NCBI RefSeq assembly: GCF_009497655.1
Contig: NZ_CP023317.1
Location: 649,501 to 713,500, forward strand
Source of the DNA: Priestia megaterium
GTDB lineage: Bacteria > Bacillota > Bacilli > Bacillales > Bacillaceae_H
DNA length: 64,000 nt
Reading direction: 5' to 3'
The notes beneath the pieces are model-generated. The model was not told the DNA's origin, did no database searches, and saw only the letters and a list, made by a program, of their open reading frames with translations. Made by a program: the position numbers and the translations under genes. Each line of letters opens with the position of its first letter. The stretch's first letter is position 1. Below, piece after piece: positions 28,541 through 37,525 of the stretch.

Positions 28541-28896
28541 AAAAATGAAAATTCTGCATACTACTCTTTTTCACAGCTTTAATTATATAGTTATTCATTA
28601 TTATAACGCGAAAAAGCAGGAATTTAAACATCTTATCGCTAAAAAGGTTTATAAGACAATTTACTGGAATTTTTCTTCGGCAAAAAAAGACAAGAACCTT
28701 TTAATTAAAGCATTTCTTAATGAAAATTTGGTGGAGGATTTGGTAAAAATCTTTTATTTAGTATTTCTAATGCCTTTGTAATACTATTGTAATACCTATA
28801 CTACAAAAAAGATTTTAGACGTCTGACAAGTAGGCACAATCCTTATAAGATAAGGTTTTTTCCCTCATGACAAAAAAATACCATTAAATAATAGTA

Positions 28897-28925
28897 TTGC
28901 AATAAATTTTTAAAATATTTATAAT
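28897..28925 (+). promoter_or_regulatory. opp operon promoter
   Basis: TTGCAA (28897-28902) and TATAAT (28920-28925) with exactly 17 bases between form a strong sigma-A promoter. The transcript would carry a leader of about 320 bases before oppA. Between the T-box (ends near 28540) and this promoter the sequence is AT-rich and I see no gene. Confidence 0.72.
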
Positions 28926-28969
28926 AGGCGTAACAAACATATTTTTTACAAAGGTATTACAATTTCTTA

Positions 28970-28984
28970 ATTTTTCAGAAAAAA
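28970..28984. promoter_or_regulatory. CodY-like box in the opp leader
   Basis: ATTTTTCAGAAAAAA matches the CodY consensus AATTTTCWGAAAATT at 12 of 15 positions, with the core TTTTCAGAAAA intact. It lies about 40 bases downstream of the expected start site, where CodY could act as a roadblock. Confidence 0.5.
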
Positions 28985-29249
28985 CAAAATAGCCAATGTT
29001 TTGTTTCAATTAGCGAATTTTGTAATGAATGAGTCTTCTACATATTAAGCGCATACATTGGATTTACAGCATGTAAACAATTGATGACAGTTTCATAGGG
29101 TAGAAGAATAATTTTGCAGTGAGGTCTTTAGCACTCTACTACGTGAAAAAATAACTGATTATTTTGTATTGAAAGAGGATTAAGAAATTAGTGCATATCA
29201 AAAAAATATGGTTGCCACACAAACAAAATTTAATAGGGGGTAACACGCA

Positions 29250-30896
29250 ATGAAGAAAAGGTTGTCAATTCTTTTCAGTTTGCTGCTTGTAATGAGCTTG
29301 TTTTTAGCTGCATGTGGATTTAACAAAGAATCTGGTGGCAGTGAAAATGCTAGCAGTGATGGCGGCGACAAGAAAAAAGAGCAAGAGCTTCGCGTAAACA
29401 TTAAAACTGAGCCTTTCTCACTGAACCCAGGCTTAGCTAATGATTCAACGTCATCAAACGTATTATTACAAACATTTGAAGGTTTAACTCGTATTGGTAA
29501 AGATGGAAAACCTGAAAATGCCATGGCGAAAGATGTAAAGGTCAGCGATGATCAAACTAAATATACGTTTACGATTCGCGACGATGCAAAATGGTCAAAT
29601 GGTGACCCTGTAACAGCAAAAGATTTCGAATATGCATGGAAATGGGCGTTAGATCCTAAAAACGAATCTCAATATGCATATCAATTATACTATGTTAAAA
29701 ATGCACAGGCTGCTAATGAAGGAAAAGGTTCATTAGATGATGTTGCCGTTAAAGCAACAGATGATAAAACGCTTGAGGTAACATTAGAAAACCCAACGCC
29801 ATATTTCTTAGAATTAACAGCTTTCTATACGTACTTCCCAGTGAATACGAAAATTGCTGAATCAAATGAAAAATGGTACACAAATGCAGGCGAAAACTAT
29901 ACGTCAAACGGTCCTTTCAAGCTTAAAACTTGGAAACATAACGACAAAATTGAGTTAGTTCCTAATGAAAACTATTGGGATAAAGATGCTGTAAAACTTA
30001 AAAAAGTTGAAATGTACATGATCAATGATAACAACACTGAACTTTCAATGTTCAAAAACGGTGAATTAGACTGGGCGGGTATGCCTACCGGTCAATTACC
30101 AGCTGATGCACTTCCTGAATTAAAGAAAGACGGTTCATTAAACATTCAAGAGATTGCAGGTACTTACTGGTACAAGTTTAATACAGAACAAAAACCTTTA
30201 GACAATGTGAACATTCGTAAAGCATTAGCTTATGCAATTGATCGTAAAGGTATTACAGAACAAATTACAAAAGACGGTTCAGTTCCAGCGATGGCGGCTG
30301 TACCACCAACAATGTTTGAAGATAACAAAAAAGGCTACTTCAAAGACAATGATGTGAAAAAAGCAAAAGAATATTTAGAAAAAGGCTTGAAAGAAATGGG
30401 CCTTAAAGATGCTTCAGAACTACCAGCAATTAAGGTGTCATACAACACGGATGAAAAACATGCAAAAATTGCACAAGCTGTTCAAGATATGTGGAAGAAA
30501 AACCTTGGTATTAAAGTACAGTTAGACAACTCTGAGTGGGCTGTTTACATTGAAAAGTTACACCAAGGAGATTATCAAGTTGGGCGTATGGGCTGGTTAG
30601 GAGACTTTAACGATCCAATCAACTTCCTAGAGTTATTCCGTGACAAAAAAGGCGGAAATAATGATACAAACTGGGAAAATCCAGAATATAAAAAGTTATT
30701 AATTGACTCTCAAAAAGAAACAGATCCTAAAAAACGTCAGGCAATGTTGAAAAAAGCAGAAGGTATCTTCATGGATGAAATGCCAGTGGCACCAATCTAC
30801 TTCTACACAAATGCTTGGGTACAAGACAAGCAGCTGAAAGATGTTGTGATGTCTGGTCTTGGAGACATTCAGATTAAGTGGGCTCATTTTGAGTAA
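29250..30896 (+). CDS. oppA: Oligopeptide-binding lipoprotein OppA
   Basis: Receptor of the Opp (Spo0K-type) oligopeptide importer, which takes up nutritional peptides and, in Bacillus, the signalling peptides for competence and sporulation. It has 548 residues, with signal peptide and lipobox LAAC (Cys22), a short Gly/Ser/Lys linker, then an SBP_bac_5 domain (WSNGDPVTAKDFEYAWKWAL near residue 110, shown in part as WSNGDPVTAKDFEYA). The ATG follows TAGGGGGTAACACGCA. It opens oppABCDF. Confidence 0.95.
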   Translation: MKKRLSILFSLLLVMSLFLAACGFNKESGGSENASSDGGDKKKEQELRVNIKTEPFSLNPGLANDSTSSNVLLQTFEGLTRIGKDGKPENAMAKDVKVSDDQTKYTFTIRDDAKWSNGDPVTAKDFEYAWKWALDPKNESQYAYQLYYVKNAQAANEGKGSLDDVAVKATDDKTLEVTLENPTPYFLELTAFYTYFPVNTKIAESNEKWYTNAGENYTSNGPFKLKTWKHNDKIELVPNENYWDKDAVKLKKVEMYMINDNNTELSMFKNGELDWAGMPTGQLPADALPELKKDGSLNIQEIAGTYWYKFNTEQKPLDNVNIRKALAYAIDRKGITEQITKDGSVPAMAAVPPTMFEDNKKGYFKDNDVKKAKEYLEKGLKEMGLKDASELPAIKVSYNTDEKHAKIAQAVQDMWKKNLGIKVQLDNSEWAVYIEKLHQGDYQVGRMGWLGDFNDPINFLELFRDKKGGNNDTNWENPEYKKLLIDSQKETDPKKRQAMLKKAEGIFMDEMPVAPIYFYTNAWVQDKQLKDVVMSGLGDIQIKWAHFE

Positions 30897-30993
30897 GTAA
30901 CATCAATTATGACAAAGGGTATATGGGGCCTGGTGCTCCATATACTTTTCTTTCTTGTGCGCGAATTTTGTAAAAATATGGAGGTGTGTCAGG

Positions 30994-31929
30994 GTGTTCA
31001 AATATATAGGAAAACGACTTATTTATATGTTTCTATCATTATGGCTGATCGTAACAGCGACCTTTTTCTTAATGCGTGCTGTTCCAGGAGGTCCATTCAC
31101 ATCAGAAAAGCAGCTTCCCCCTGAAATTCAAAAAAATCTAAATCAGTATTACGGTTTAGATCAGCCTTGGTACCATCAGTACTTTGATTACTTAACATCA
31201 ATTTTAAAGTGGGATTTTGGTCCATCTTTCAAATATAAAGGCCAAACGGTAAATGATTTGATTAACGGCGGATTCCCTGTTTCATTCATGCTAGGGATGG
31301 AAGCTATTTTAATAGCAATTGCTATTGGCGTAGTACTAGGTGTTATTGCTGCTTTAAAACATAATAAATGGCAAGATTACACGGCGATGGTTATTGCAGT
31401 TCTAGGAATCTCAGTTCCAAGTTTTATCATGGCAGCGGTATTACAATACGTTCTGGCTATGAAACTACAAATTTTTCCGGTTGCACGCTGGGAATCTTGG
31501 GCACACACGGTGTTACCAGCTCTCGCGCTTGCTTCAACCCCTATGGCGTTTATCGCACGATTAACTCGGTCGAGTATGCTTGAAGTATTAAGCAATGATT
31601 ATATTCGTACAGCGAAAGCAAAAGGTTTAAGCAGAGGCGTTATTACAGTTAAGCACGCCATGCGAAATGCGATGCTTCCAGTCGTATCCTATATGGGACC
31701 TTTAGTAGCAGGGATTTTAACGGGTAGCTTTGTTATTGAAAAAATATTTGGTATCCCTGGATTAGGTTCACACTTTGTACTCAGTATCTCAAACCGAGAT
31801 TATACAACGATTATGGGCGTAACGGTGTTCTACAGTATTTTACTACTTGTATGTATCCTGCTTGTAGATATTGCATACGGCTTTATTGATCCTCGAATTA
31901 AACTTACAGGTGCTAAGAAAGGAGAGTAA
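30994..31929 (+). CDS. oppB: Oligopeptide ABC transporter permease OppB
   Basis: A 311-residue permease with about six membrane segments, the first in [19 protein letters not shown]. The EAA loop [13 protein letters not shown] is near residue 220, and the C-terminus reads [13 protein letters not shown] place the start at the GTG at 30994, because GGAGGTG lies 7 bases upstream and the resulting MFKYIGKRL and length equal B. subtilis OppB. The open frame extends 13 codons upstream over the ribosome site, which is not likely to be translated. Confidence 0.93.
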   Translation: MFKYIGKRLIYMFLSLWLIVTATFFLMRAVPGGPFTSEKQLPPEIQKNLNQYYGLDQPWYHQYFDYLTSILKWDFGPSFKYKGQTVNDLINGGFPVSFMLGMEAILIAIAIGVVLGVIAALKHNKWQDYTAMVIAVLGISVPSFIMAAVLQYVLAMKLQIFPVARWESWAHTVLPALALASTPMAFIARLTRSSMLEVLSNDYIRTAKAKGLSRGVITVKHAMRNAMLPVVSYMGPLVAGILTGSFVIEKIFGIPGLGSHFVLSISNRDYTTIMGVTVFYSILLLVCILLVDIAYGFIDPRIKLTGAKKGE

Positions 31930-31931
31930 CT

Positions 31932-32858
31932 ATGCAGCAACTTCCGAAAATTCCTAAAGAAATGTTTGAAACAGCAGGGATTGACCATGCTCAAGCAGAA
32001 AAGATTGAAAAACCGAGTCTTTCGTTCTGGCAAGATGTTTTTATTCGTTTTCGCAAAAATAAGCTTGCTATGTTTGGTGTAGTACTAATGGTTCTCCTTG
32101 TTTTTATGGCGATATTTGGTCCATTGATGGTGAAATACGATTATGCAACCAATGATTTATTGAATGCCAATCAGGCACCATCTTCTGAGCACTGGTTCGG
32201 CACAGATGAATTAGGGCGCGATGTGTTTGCTCGTACGTGGGAAGGCGCTCGTATTTCATTATTTATCGGGTTAGCAGCAGCTTTAATTGATTTATTCATC
32301 GGCGTAGTTTGGGGAAGCATCTCTGGATACCGCGGCGGCCGTACGGATGAAACAATGATGCGTGTTGCGGATATCTTATATGGTGTTCCTTACCTTTTAC
32401 TGGTTATTATTTTAATGGTTATGCTTGGCCAAGGGTTAGGCACGATGATCTTGGCGATGACCATTACCGGCTGGATTAACATGGCCCGTATTGTACGTGG
32501 ACAAGTATTGCAGTTGAAAAACCAAGAGTACGTAATGGCTTCACAAACATTAGGAGCAACAACAAAGCGTATTTTATTTAAACATCTTATTCCGAATGCA
32601 ACAGGTCCAATTTTAGTAACAATGACACTAACGATTCCTTCAGCAATCTTTACAGAAGCATTTTTAAGCTACTTGGGACTAGGCGTTCCGGCACCGCTTG
32701 CAAGCTGGGGAACAATGGCTTCAGAAGGCTTACCTGCTTTGGAATACTATCCTTGGCGCTTATTTTTCCCAGGTTTGTTTATCTGTTTAACAATCTTAGC
32801 GTTCAACGTAATTGGTGATGGATTACGAGATGCGTTAGATCCAAAACTACGTAAGTAA
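31932..32858 (+). CDS. oppC: Oligopeptide ABC transporter permease OppC
   Basis: A 308-residue partner of OppB. After a 40-residue cytoplasmic N-terminus there is a membrane segment and the extracytoplasmic motif SSEHWFGTDELGRDVFAR near residue 78. Further membrane segments and the EAA loop near residue 200 follow, and the end is GDGLRDALDPKLRK. The start lies two bases after the oppB stop with AAAGGAGAGTAACT overlapping its end, indicating tight coupling. Confidence 0.94.
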   Translation: MQQLPKIPKEMFETAGIDHAQAEKIEKPSLSFWQDVFIRFRKNKLAMFGVVLMVLLVFMAIFGPLMVKYDYATNDLLNANQAPSSEHWFGTDELGRDVFARTWEGARISLFIGLAAALIDLFIGVVWGSISGYRGGRTDETMMRVADILYGVPYLLLVIILMVMLGQGLGTMILAMTITGWINMARIVRGQVLQLKNQEYVMASQTLGATTKRILFKHLIPNATGPILVTMTLTIPSAIFTEAFLSYLGLGVPAPLASWGTMASEGLPALEYYPWRLFFPGLFICLTILAFNVIGDGLRDALDPKLRK

Positions 32859-32872
32859 GGAAGTGAACTCAT

Positions 32873-33943
32873 ATGTCACGTTTATTAGAAGTAAAAAATT
32901 TAGCTGTATCATTTAAAACATATGGCGGAGAAGTTCAAGCTGTTCGCGGCGTTAACTTCCACTTAAATAAAGGTGAAACGCTAGCAATTGTTGGTGAGTC
33001 AGGATCTGGTAAAAGTGTAACTTCACAAACAATCATGCGCCTTATCCCGATGCCTCCTGGCCGAATTAAAAGCGGTGAAATGCTGTTTGACGGCATTGAT
33101 TTAGCAAAGAAAACGGATAAAGAAATGGAAGCTATTCGCGGTAAGGATATCGGTATGATTTTCCAAGATCCGATGACTTCTTTAAATCCAACAATGAAAG
33201 TTGGAGCTCAAATTGGTGAAGTCGTAATCAAGCATTCCAAAGTATCTAAAGCGGAAGCGAAAAAACGTGCAGTCGAGTTATTAACGCTTGTAGGCATTCC
33301 TTTTCCAGAACAGCGTGTGAATCAATATCCGCATGAATTCAGCGGAGGGATGAGACAGCGTGTTGTCATTGCGATGGCTCTTGCTTCTAATCCGAAATTA
33401 CTGATTGCTGATGAACCAACAACGGCGCTTGATGTAACAATTCAAGCTCAAATTTTAGAGTTGATGAAAGACATTCAGAAAAAAACGGATACATCTATTA
33501 TCTTTATCACCCATGATCTTGGTGTAGTAGCAAATGTAGCAGATCGAGTAGCCGTTATGTACGCTGGTCAAATTGTTGAAACGGGCACAGTGGATGAAGT
33601 GTTTTACGACCCAAAACATCCGTATACGTGGGGACTCCTAGCTTCTATGCCAAGCTTAGATAACGAGGCGGAAGAAGAGCTGGCTGCTATTCCTGGAACG
33701 CCGCCAGATTTAACGAATCCTCCAAAGGGAGATGCATTTGCAGCGCGAAATCCGTACGCAATGAAAATTGATTTTGAGCAAGAACCTCCAATGTTCAAAA
33801 TATCGGATACGCACTATGCAAAAACATGGCTCTTACATCCGGATGCACCAAAAGTAGAGCCGCCTGCTTCAGTTCAGCGCCGCATGCGTAAAGTTGATAA
33901 TGTATACAGTACACCTGTACTCGTAGCGAAGGATGGTGAATAA
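32873..33943 (+). CDS. oppD: Oligopeptide ABC transporter ATP-binding protein OppD
   Basis: A 356-residue ATPase of the Opp importer. Walker [13 protein letters not shown] is near residue 40, signature FSGGMRQR near 157 and Walker [13 protein letters not shown] near 178, with an oligopeptide-transporter C-terminal domain. Unlike AppD it lacks the C-terminal cysteine cluster; the corresponding region reads [15 protein letters not shown], so any Fe-S role is absent. It is two bases from oppF. Confidence 0.95.
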   Translation: MSRLLEVKNLAVSFKTYGGEVQAVRGVNFHLNKGETLAIVGESGSGKSVTSQTIMRLIPMPPGRIKSGEMLFDGIDLAKKTDKEMEAIRGKDIGMIFQDPMTSLNPTMKVGAQIGEVVIKHSKVSKAEAKKRAVELLTLVGIPFPEQRVNQYPHEFSGGMRQRVVIAMALASNPKLLIADEPTTALDVTIQAQILELMKDIQKKTDTSIIFITHDLGVVANVADRVAVMYAGQIVETGTVDEVFYDPKHPYTWGLLASMPSLDNEAEEELAAIPGTPPDLTNPPKGDAFAARNPYAMKIDFEQEPPMFKISDTHYAKTWLLHPDAPKVEPPASVQRRMRKVDNVYSTPVLVAKDGE

Positions 33944-33944
33944 C

Positions 33945-34862
33945 ATGACAGATAAATTATTAGAGATTAAAGGCTTAAAGCAACATTTTTTCACAAGTAA
34001 AGGAACAATTAAAGCGGTTGATGGTCTGACGTTTGACATCTTCCGCGGAGAGACGTTAGGTCTTGTAGGTGAATCTGGTTGCGGAAAGTCAACGACAGGC
34101 AGAACGATTATTCGTTTATATGACGCTACTAGCGGTGAGGTGCTATTTAATGGCGAAAATGTACATGGTCGCAAATCTCGCTCGGAGCTTAAAAAATTCA
34201 ATCGTAAAATGCAAATGATTTTCCAAGATCCATATGCGTCACTTAACCCTCGTATGACCGTAGCAGATATCATAGCAGAAGGCATTGACATCCACGGTTT
34301 AGCTAAGACGAGAAAAGAGCGTATGGCAAAGGTTCACGAGCTTCTTGAAACAGTGGGGCTCAACAAAGAACATGCAAATCGCTATCCACATGAGTTTAGT
34401 GGCGGCCAGCGTCAGCGTATCGGTATCGCAAGAGCACTGGCAGTAGAACCTGATTTTATCATCGCAGATGAACCAATCTCAGCTTTGGATGTATCTATAC
34501 AAGCTCAAGTTGTTAACTTAATGAAGAAGTTACAGCGTGAACGTGGACTAACCTATTTATTTATCGCCCATGATTTGTCAATGGTAAAATACATTAGTGA
34601 CCGCATCGGCGTTATGTACAGAGGTAAGATTGTAGAGCTTGCACCAAGTGATGAACTTTATCGAAACCCTGTTCATCCATATACAAAAGCGTTGCTTTCA
34701 GCTATTCCGCTTCCCGATCCTGACAGTGAAAAAACGCGTCAGCGCAAAATTTATGATCCAAGTATCCATGATTATAACGGTGAAGAACCGGAGCTTAGAG
34801 AAGTATCTCCAGGTCACTACGTGTCTTGTTCTCAAGCAGAGTTTGCCGCATATACAACCTAA
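33945..34862 (+). CDS. oppF: Oligopeptide ABC transporter ATP-binding protein OppF
   Basis: Second Opp ATPase, 305 residues. Walker [13 protein letters not shown] is near residue 47, signature [15 protein letters not shown] near 155 and Walker B FIIADEP near 178. The ATG at 33945 is preceded by GGATGGTGAATAAC. A 4-codon upstream extension (from 33933) overlaps oppD and is unlikely. The resulting length equals B. subtilis OppF. Last gene of the operon, followed by a terminator. Confidence 0.95.
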   Translation: MTDKLLEIKGLKQHFFTSKGTIKAVDGLTFDIFRGETLGLVGESGCGKSTTGRTIIRLYDATSGEVLFNGENVHGRKSRSELKKFNRKMQMIFQDPYASLNPRMTVADIIAEGIDIHGLAKTRKERMAKVHELLETVGLNKEHANRYPHEFSGGQRQRIGIARALAVEPDFIIADEPISALDVSIQAQVVNLMKKLQRERGLTYLFIAHDLSMVKYISDRIGVMYRGKIVELAPSDELYRNPVHPYTKALLSAIPLPDPDSEKTRQRKIYDPSIHDYNGEEPELREVSPGHYVSCSQAEFAAYTT

Positions 34863-34865
34863 CAA

Positions 34866-34895
34866 AAACGATCTCACAACGAGGTCGTTTTTTAT
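34866..34895 (+). terminator. opp operon terminator
   Basis: AAAACGATCTC pairs with GAGGTCGTTTT (one G-U pair) over ACAAC, and a T run follows. Confidence 0.85.
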
Positions 34896-34936
34896 TTAGT
34901 TATCAAAGAACGCTAAACTTTAAATTGGAAAAAACA

Positions 34937-34953
34937 TGTAAGAACAAGTGACA
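34937..34953. promoter_or_regulatory. Perfect TnrA box in the oppF-yjbC gap
   Basis: TGTAAGAACAAGTGACA fits TGTNAN7TNACA, the TnrA/GlnR consensus, at every defined position. It lies about 29 bases before a -10-like TACAAT (34974-34979). No annotated gene starts downstream: oppF ends before it and yjbC converges from the right. Confidence 0.55.
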
Positions 34954-35003
34954 TTAGCGCTTTACAGGTATTATACAATACAGGATTAGAAAATACTATT
35001 AAA

Positions 35004-35018
35004 AATTTTCAGAATTTT
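35004..35018. promoter_or_regulatory. CodY-like box in the oppF-yjbC gap
   Basis: AATTTTCAGAATTTT matches the CodY consensus at 13 of 15 positions, with the left arm and core perfect. It lies about 20 bases after the start site expected from the TACAAT element. The remaining 34897-35110 holds no convincing frame, only a 7-codon one opening with GTG near 35070. Confidence 0.5.
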
Positions 35019-35109
35019 ATATTTAAGACAAAATATCTATGTTAAAACCTTATAACTAAAGGAATATAAGTGATTAATAATGTTGTTTGTTGAATAATAA
35101 TTCAAAAAT

Positions 35110-35147
35110 ATAAAAGAAGGTAGACGTATGCCTACCTTCTTTTTATA
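35110..35147. terminator. Terminator of yjbC, usable from both sides
   Basis: AGAAGGTAG pairs with CTACCTTCT over an 8-base loop. The minus-strand product has a U run and the plus-strand product also ends in TTTTTA. Confidence 0.85.
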
Positions 35148-35718
35148 AATCTGCTAAGATATCGCCGTCTTTACGATTTTTGTCAATTTTTAATACTTGA
35201 TCTGCCGGCTGATAAGACGCACCATATATTTCTTTGTCTTTGTAAGTATGAATTAACTCGTACGTTTTTTTCATTTTATTTAAAATGCTTTCCTCTGTTT
35301 CAGAGGTAGGAGACCAGTATAGAATTTCCATCTGATTAACTTCATTTGTAGCTAATGAGCGGCGGTTATAGCCGATTGTTTGAGCATGCTTAAAGTCTGC
35401 ACGTTTATAAAAATGCAGTCTTTTTGCTGAGTCTGAATCTTTATAGTCTATAGGCTCTACTTCTAGGATAATTGGTTTGTTATGTTGTTTTAACTCATCA
35501 ATTAATTTACCGCCAAGCCCTTGACCTCTAGCGTCTTTTGAAACAAAGAGGTAATCAATAAAGATAAATTGGTCTGTTTCCACGTACATTAATACGTGAT
35601 GAGGTCCTTCATTTTTATGATAAATATCGCTGCGTTCTTGTAAAAGCGTTTCGATATGCTTCTTTGATTTCATTTCTTCAATGGGAAAATATTGACTTAG
35701 TTTTTCATACCAATTCAT
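35143..35718 (-). CDS. yjbC: GNAT family acetyltransferase YjbC
   Basis: A 191-residue member of the GNAT N-acetyltransferases. The acetyl-CoA binding motif is RGQGLGGKLIDEL near residue 63, followed by the C-terminal strand RLHFYKRADFKHAQTIGY. It resembles B. subtilis YjbC over its length, including the start MNWYEKLSQYFPIEEMKSK. The ATG follows AGGAGGGTGCT. In B. subtilis yjbC forms a unit with spx and is stress-inducible. Here it is inverted and separated from spx by two permeases. Substrate unknown. Confidence 0.88.
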   Translation of the reverse strand: MNWYEKLSQYFPIEEMKSKKHIETLLQERSDIYHKNEGPHHVLMYVETDQFIFIDYLFVSKDARGQGLGGKLIDELKQHNKPIILEVEPIDYKDSDSAKRLHFYKRADFKHAQTIGYNRRSLATNEVNQMEILYWSPTSETEESILNKMKKTYELIHTYKDKEIYGASYQPADQVLKIDKNRKDGDILADL

Positions 35719-35851
35719 AGCACCCTCCTACTGATCTTTTCATGATGATGTTCATAATAGTGTTTAAACAGTTATCTTATCTTTACCCTTTTTAGGGAAA
35801 AATAAGCATCTATAATTGAAAATAAGGAAAAATAATAGATTTATTATTCTT

Positions 35852-35866
35852 AATAGTTAGAAAATT
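35852..35866. promoter_or_regulatory. CodY-like box upstream of an amino-acid permease
   Basis: AATAGTTAGAAAATT matches the CodY consensus at 12 of 15 positions, with the right arm perfect. It lies about 290 bases before the permease start in a 435-base gap. Confidence 0.35.
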
Positions 35867-35934
35867 ATAGCGGAATAAGAACATATAATGTAAAAAATGG
35901 TTTTTATTATATTTTTATTGTAAGTTTATTTGTG

Positions 35935-35979
35935 AAAATCACAAAAAACTATCGCATTTTTTGTGATTTTTGATAAAAT
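35935..35979. promoter_or_regulatory. 14-bp perfect palindrome next to a -10 element, permease leader
   Basis: AAAATCACAAAAAA (35935-35948) is followed by 8 bases and its exact complement TTTTTTGTGATTTT (35957-35970). TAAAAT at 35974-35979 could be a -10. The arms lack G+C for a terminator, so an operator for an unidentified regulator is more likely. The rest of 35719-36153 is AT-rich without a gene. Confidence 0.6.
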
Positions 35980-36153
35980 GAACAAAGTGAAGTTTTTTTA
36001 ATATTGTATTTTATAGATGTGATAGCGGTAAAAATGCAGGTGTGGAACTTGCAATATCAGATTTTTAGTACATACAATGCCTAGAATTATTTGTTTGAAA
36101 AATAAGTTAATTAGCCGCTATTAAATGAAATGGACATGTTAGGAGAGAGAATT

Positions 36154-37518
36154 ATGCAAGGGAACACGCAAGAAAAAGAATTAAGCCGTGGACTTGAGGA
36201 AAGACATATTAGCTTAATGTCTTTAGGCGCAGCTATCGGAGTTGGACTGTTTTTAGGTTCTGCATCCGCTATTCGGTTAGCAGGTCCTGGTATTCTTATC
36301 ATGTATGGAATCAGTGGTCTTATTATGTTTTTTATTATGAGAGCGTTAGGTGAAATGGCAGTACAAAATCCAGTAGCCGGTTCTTTTAGTAAGTATGCTA
36401 ACGATTATTTGGGACCACTCGCTGGTTATTTAACAGGCTGGAACTACTGGTTTATGTGGATTATTACATGTATGGCTGAAATTACAGCCGTTGGAGTATA
36501 TATGGATTTTTGGTTCCCGGGTGTGCCCCAGTGGATATGGGCACTTGCAGCGCTCGTTATCATGACAGGCGTTAACTTTTTAGCTGTAAAAGCATATGGT
36601 GAACTAGAGTTTTGGTTTTCTCTTATTAAAGTAGTAACGATTATCCTTATGATTGTGCTTGGTCTAGGCATGATTATCTTTGGAATTGGAAATGGCGGCA
36701 TTGCAACAGGAATCAGTAATTTATGGAATCACGGTGGCTTTTTCCCGAATGGTATGAAAGGTGTTCTTCTATCACTTCAAATGGTTATGTTTGCTTACCT
36801 CGGTATTGAAATGATTGGGGTAACAGCAGGAGAGGTGAAAAATCCGGAAAAGACGTTAACAAAAGCAATTGATAATGTACTGTGGAGAATTTTGATTTTT
36901 TACATCGGAGCTTTGTTTGTTATTATGTCTATTTATCCTTGGCCAGAAATCGGAACACAAGGAAGCCCATTTGTTTTAACATTTGATAAAGCTGGAATTC
37001 CCGCTGCAGCAGGGATTATAAACTTTGTAGTGTTAACAGCGGCTTTATCTTCTTGTAACAGTGGGATTTTTAGTACAGGCCGTATGTTATTTAATTTAGC
37101 TCAGCACGGGGAAGCACCAAAACGCTATGCCAATTTAACAAAAGGCGGCGTGCCTGGTGCAGCAGTTATTGCTTCAGCTGTTGTACTGCTACTCGGAGTT
37201 GGCTTAAACTATGTTGTTCCTGATAAGGTGTTCACGTGGGTGACAAGTATCGCTACTATTGGAGCGATTTGGACATGGGGAATTATTTTACTTTCTCAAA
37301 TTCGCTTCCGCAGAGGATTAAGTGATCAGCAGGTAAGTGATTTAAAATATAAGCTTCCGTTCTTCCCGTATACGTCGTATCTCGCTCTTGCTTTCTTAGC
37401 GGGGGTAGTAGTGGTGATGGGTTTCTCCTCTGATACAAGAATAGCCCTTATTGTAGGTCCGATATGGTTTATTTTGTTGGTTATTATTTACTATTCAAAA
37501 GGTTTTCATAAAAGATAA
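36154..37518 (+). CDS. Amino-acid permease, AAT family (APC superfamily)
   Basis: A 454-residue transporter with about 12 membrane segments. The AAT-family N-terminus LEERHISLMSLGAAIGVGLF is near residue 15, and the motif GWNYWFMWIITCMAEITAV is near 95. A conserved MFAYLGIEMIGVTAGEVKNPEK segment (here cited in part, YLGIEMIGVTAGE) lies near residue 217. I choose the ATG at 36154 because TTAGGAGAGAGAATT lies just before it; the frame starts 8 codons earlier without such a site. It resembles the Bacillus AapA/YtnA/AlaP group. The exact amino acid is not predictable. It is bounded by its own terminator. Confidence 0.88.
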   Translation: MQGNTQEKELSRGLEERHISLMSLGAAIGVGLFLGSASAIRLAGPGILIMYGISGLIMFFIMRALGEMAVQNPVAGSFSKYANDYLGPLAGYLTGWNYWFMWIITCMAEITAVGVYMDFWFPGVPQWIWALAALVIMTGVNFLAVKAYGELEFWFSLIKVVTIILMIVLGLGMIIFGIGNGGIATGISNLWNHGGFFPNGMKGVLLSLQMVMFAYLGIEMIGVTAGEVKNPEKTLTKAIDNVLWRILIFYIGALFVIMSIYPWPEIGTQGSPFVLTFDKAGIPAAAGIINFVVLTAALSSCNSGIFSTGRMLFNLAQHGEAPKRYANLTKGGVPGAAVIASAVVLLLGVGLNYVVPDKVFTWVTSIATIGAIWTWGIILLSQIRFRRGLSDQQVSDLKYKLPFFPYTSYLALAFLAGVVVVMGFSSDTRIALIVGPIWFILLVIIYYSKGFHKR

Positions 37519-37525
37519 AAAATAA

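Noticed and set aside
28515-28781. 88-codon plus-strand frame between trpS and opp
   Set aside because: It overlaps stem I of the trpS T-box on the opposite strand, has no ribosome site, and its residue make-up (Phe, Ile, Lys, Tyr) is that of translated AT-rich DNA.
30955-30993. 13-codon N-terminal extension of OppB
   Set aside because: The ribosome site GGAGGTG lies inside this stretch, and the GTG start at 30994 gives the normal family N-terminus and length.
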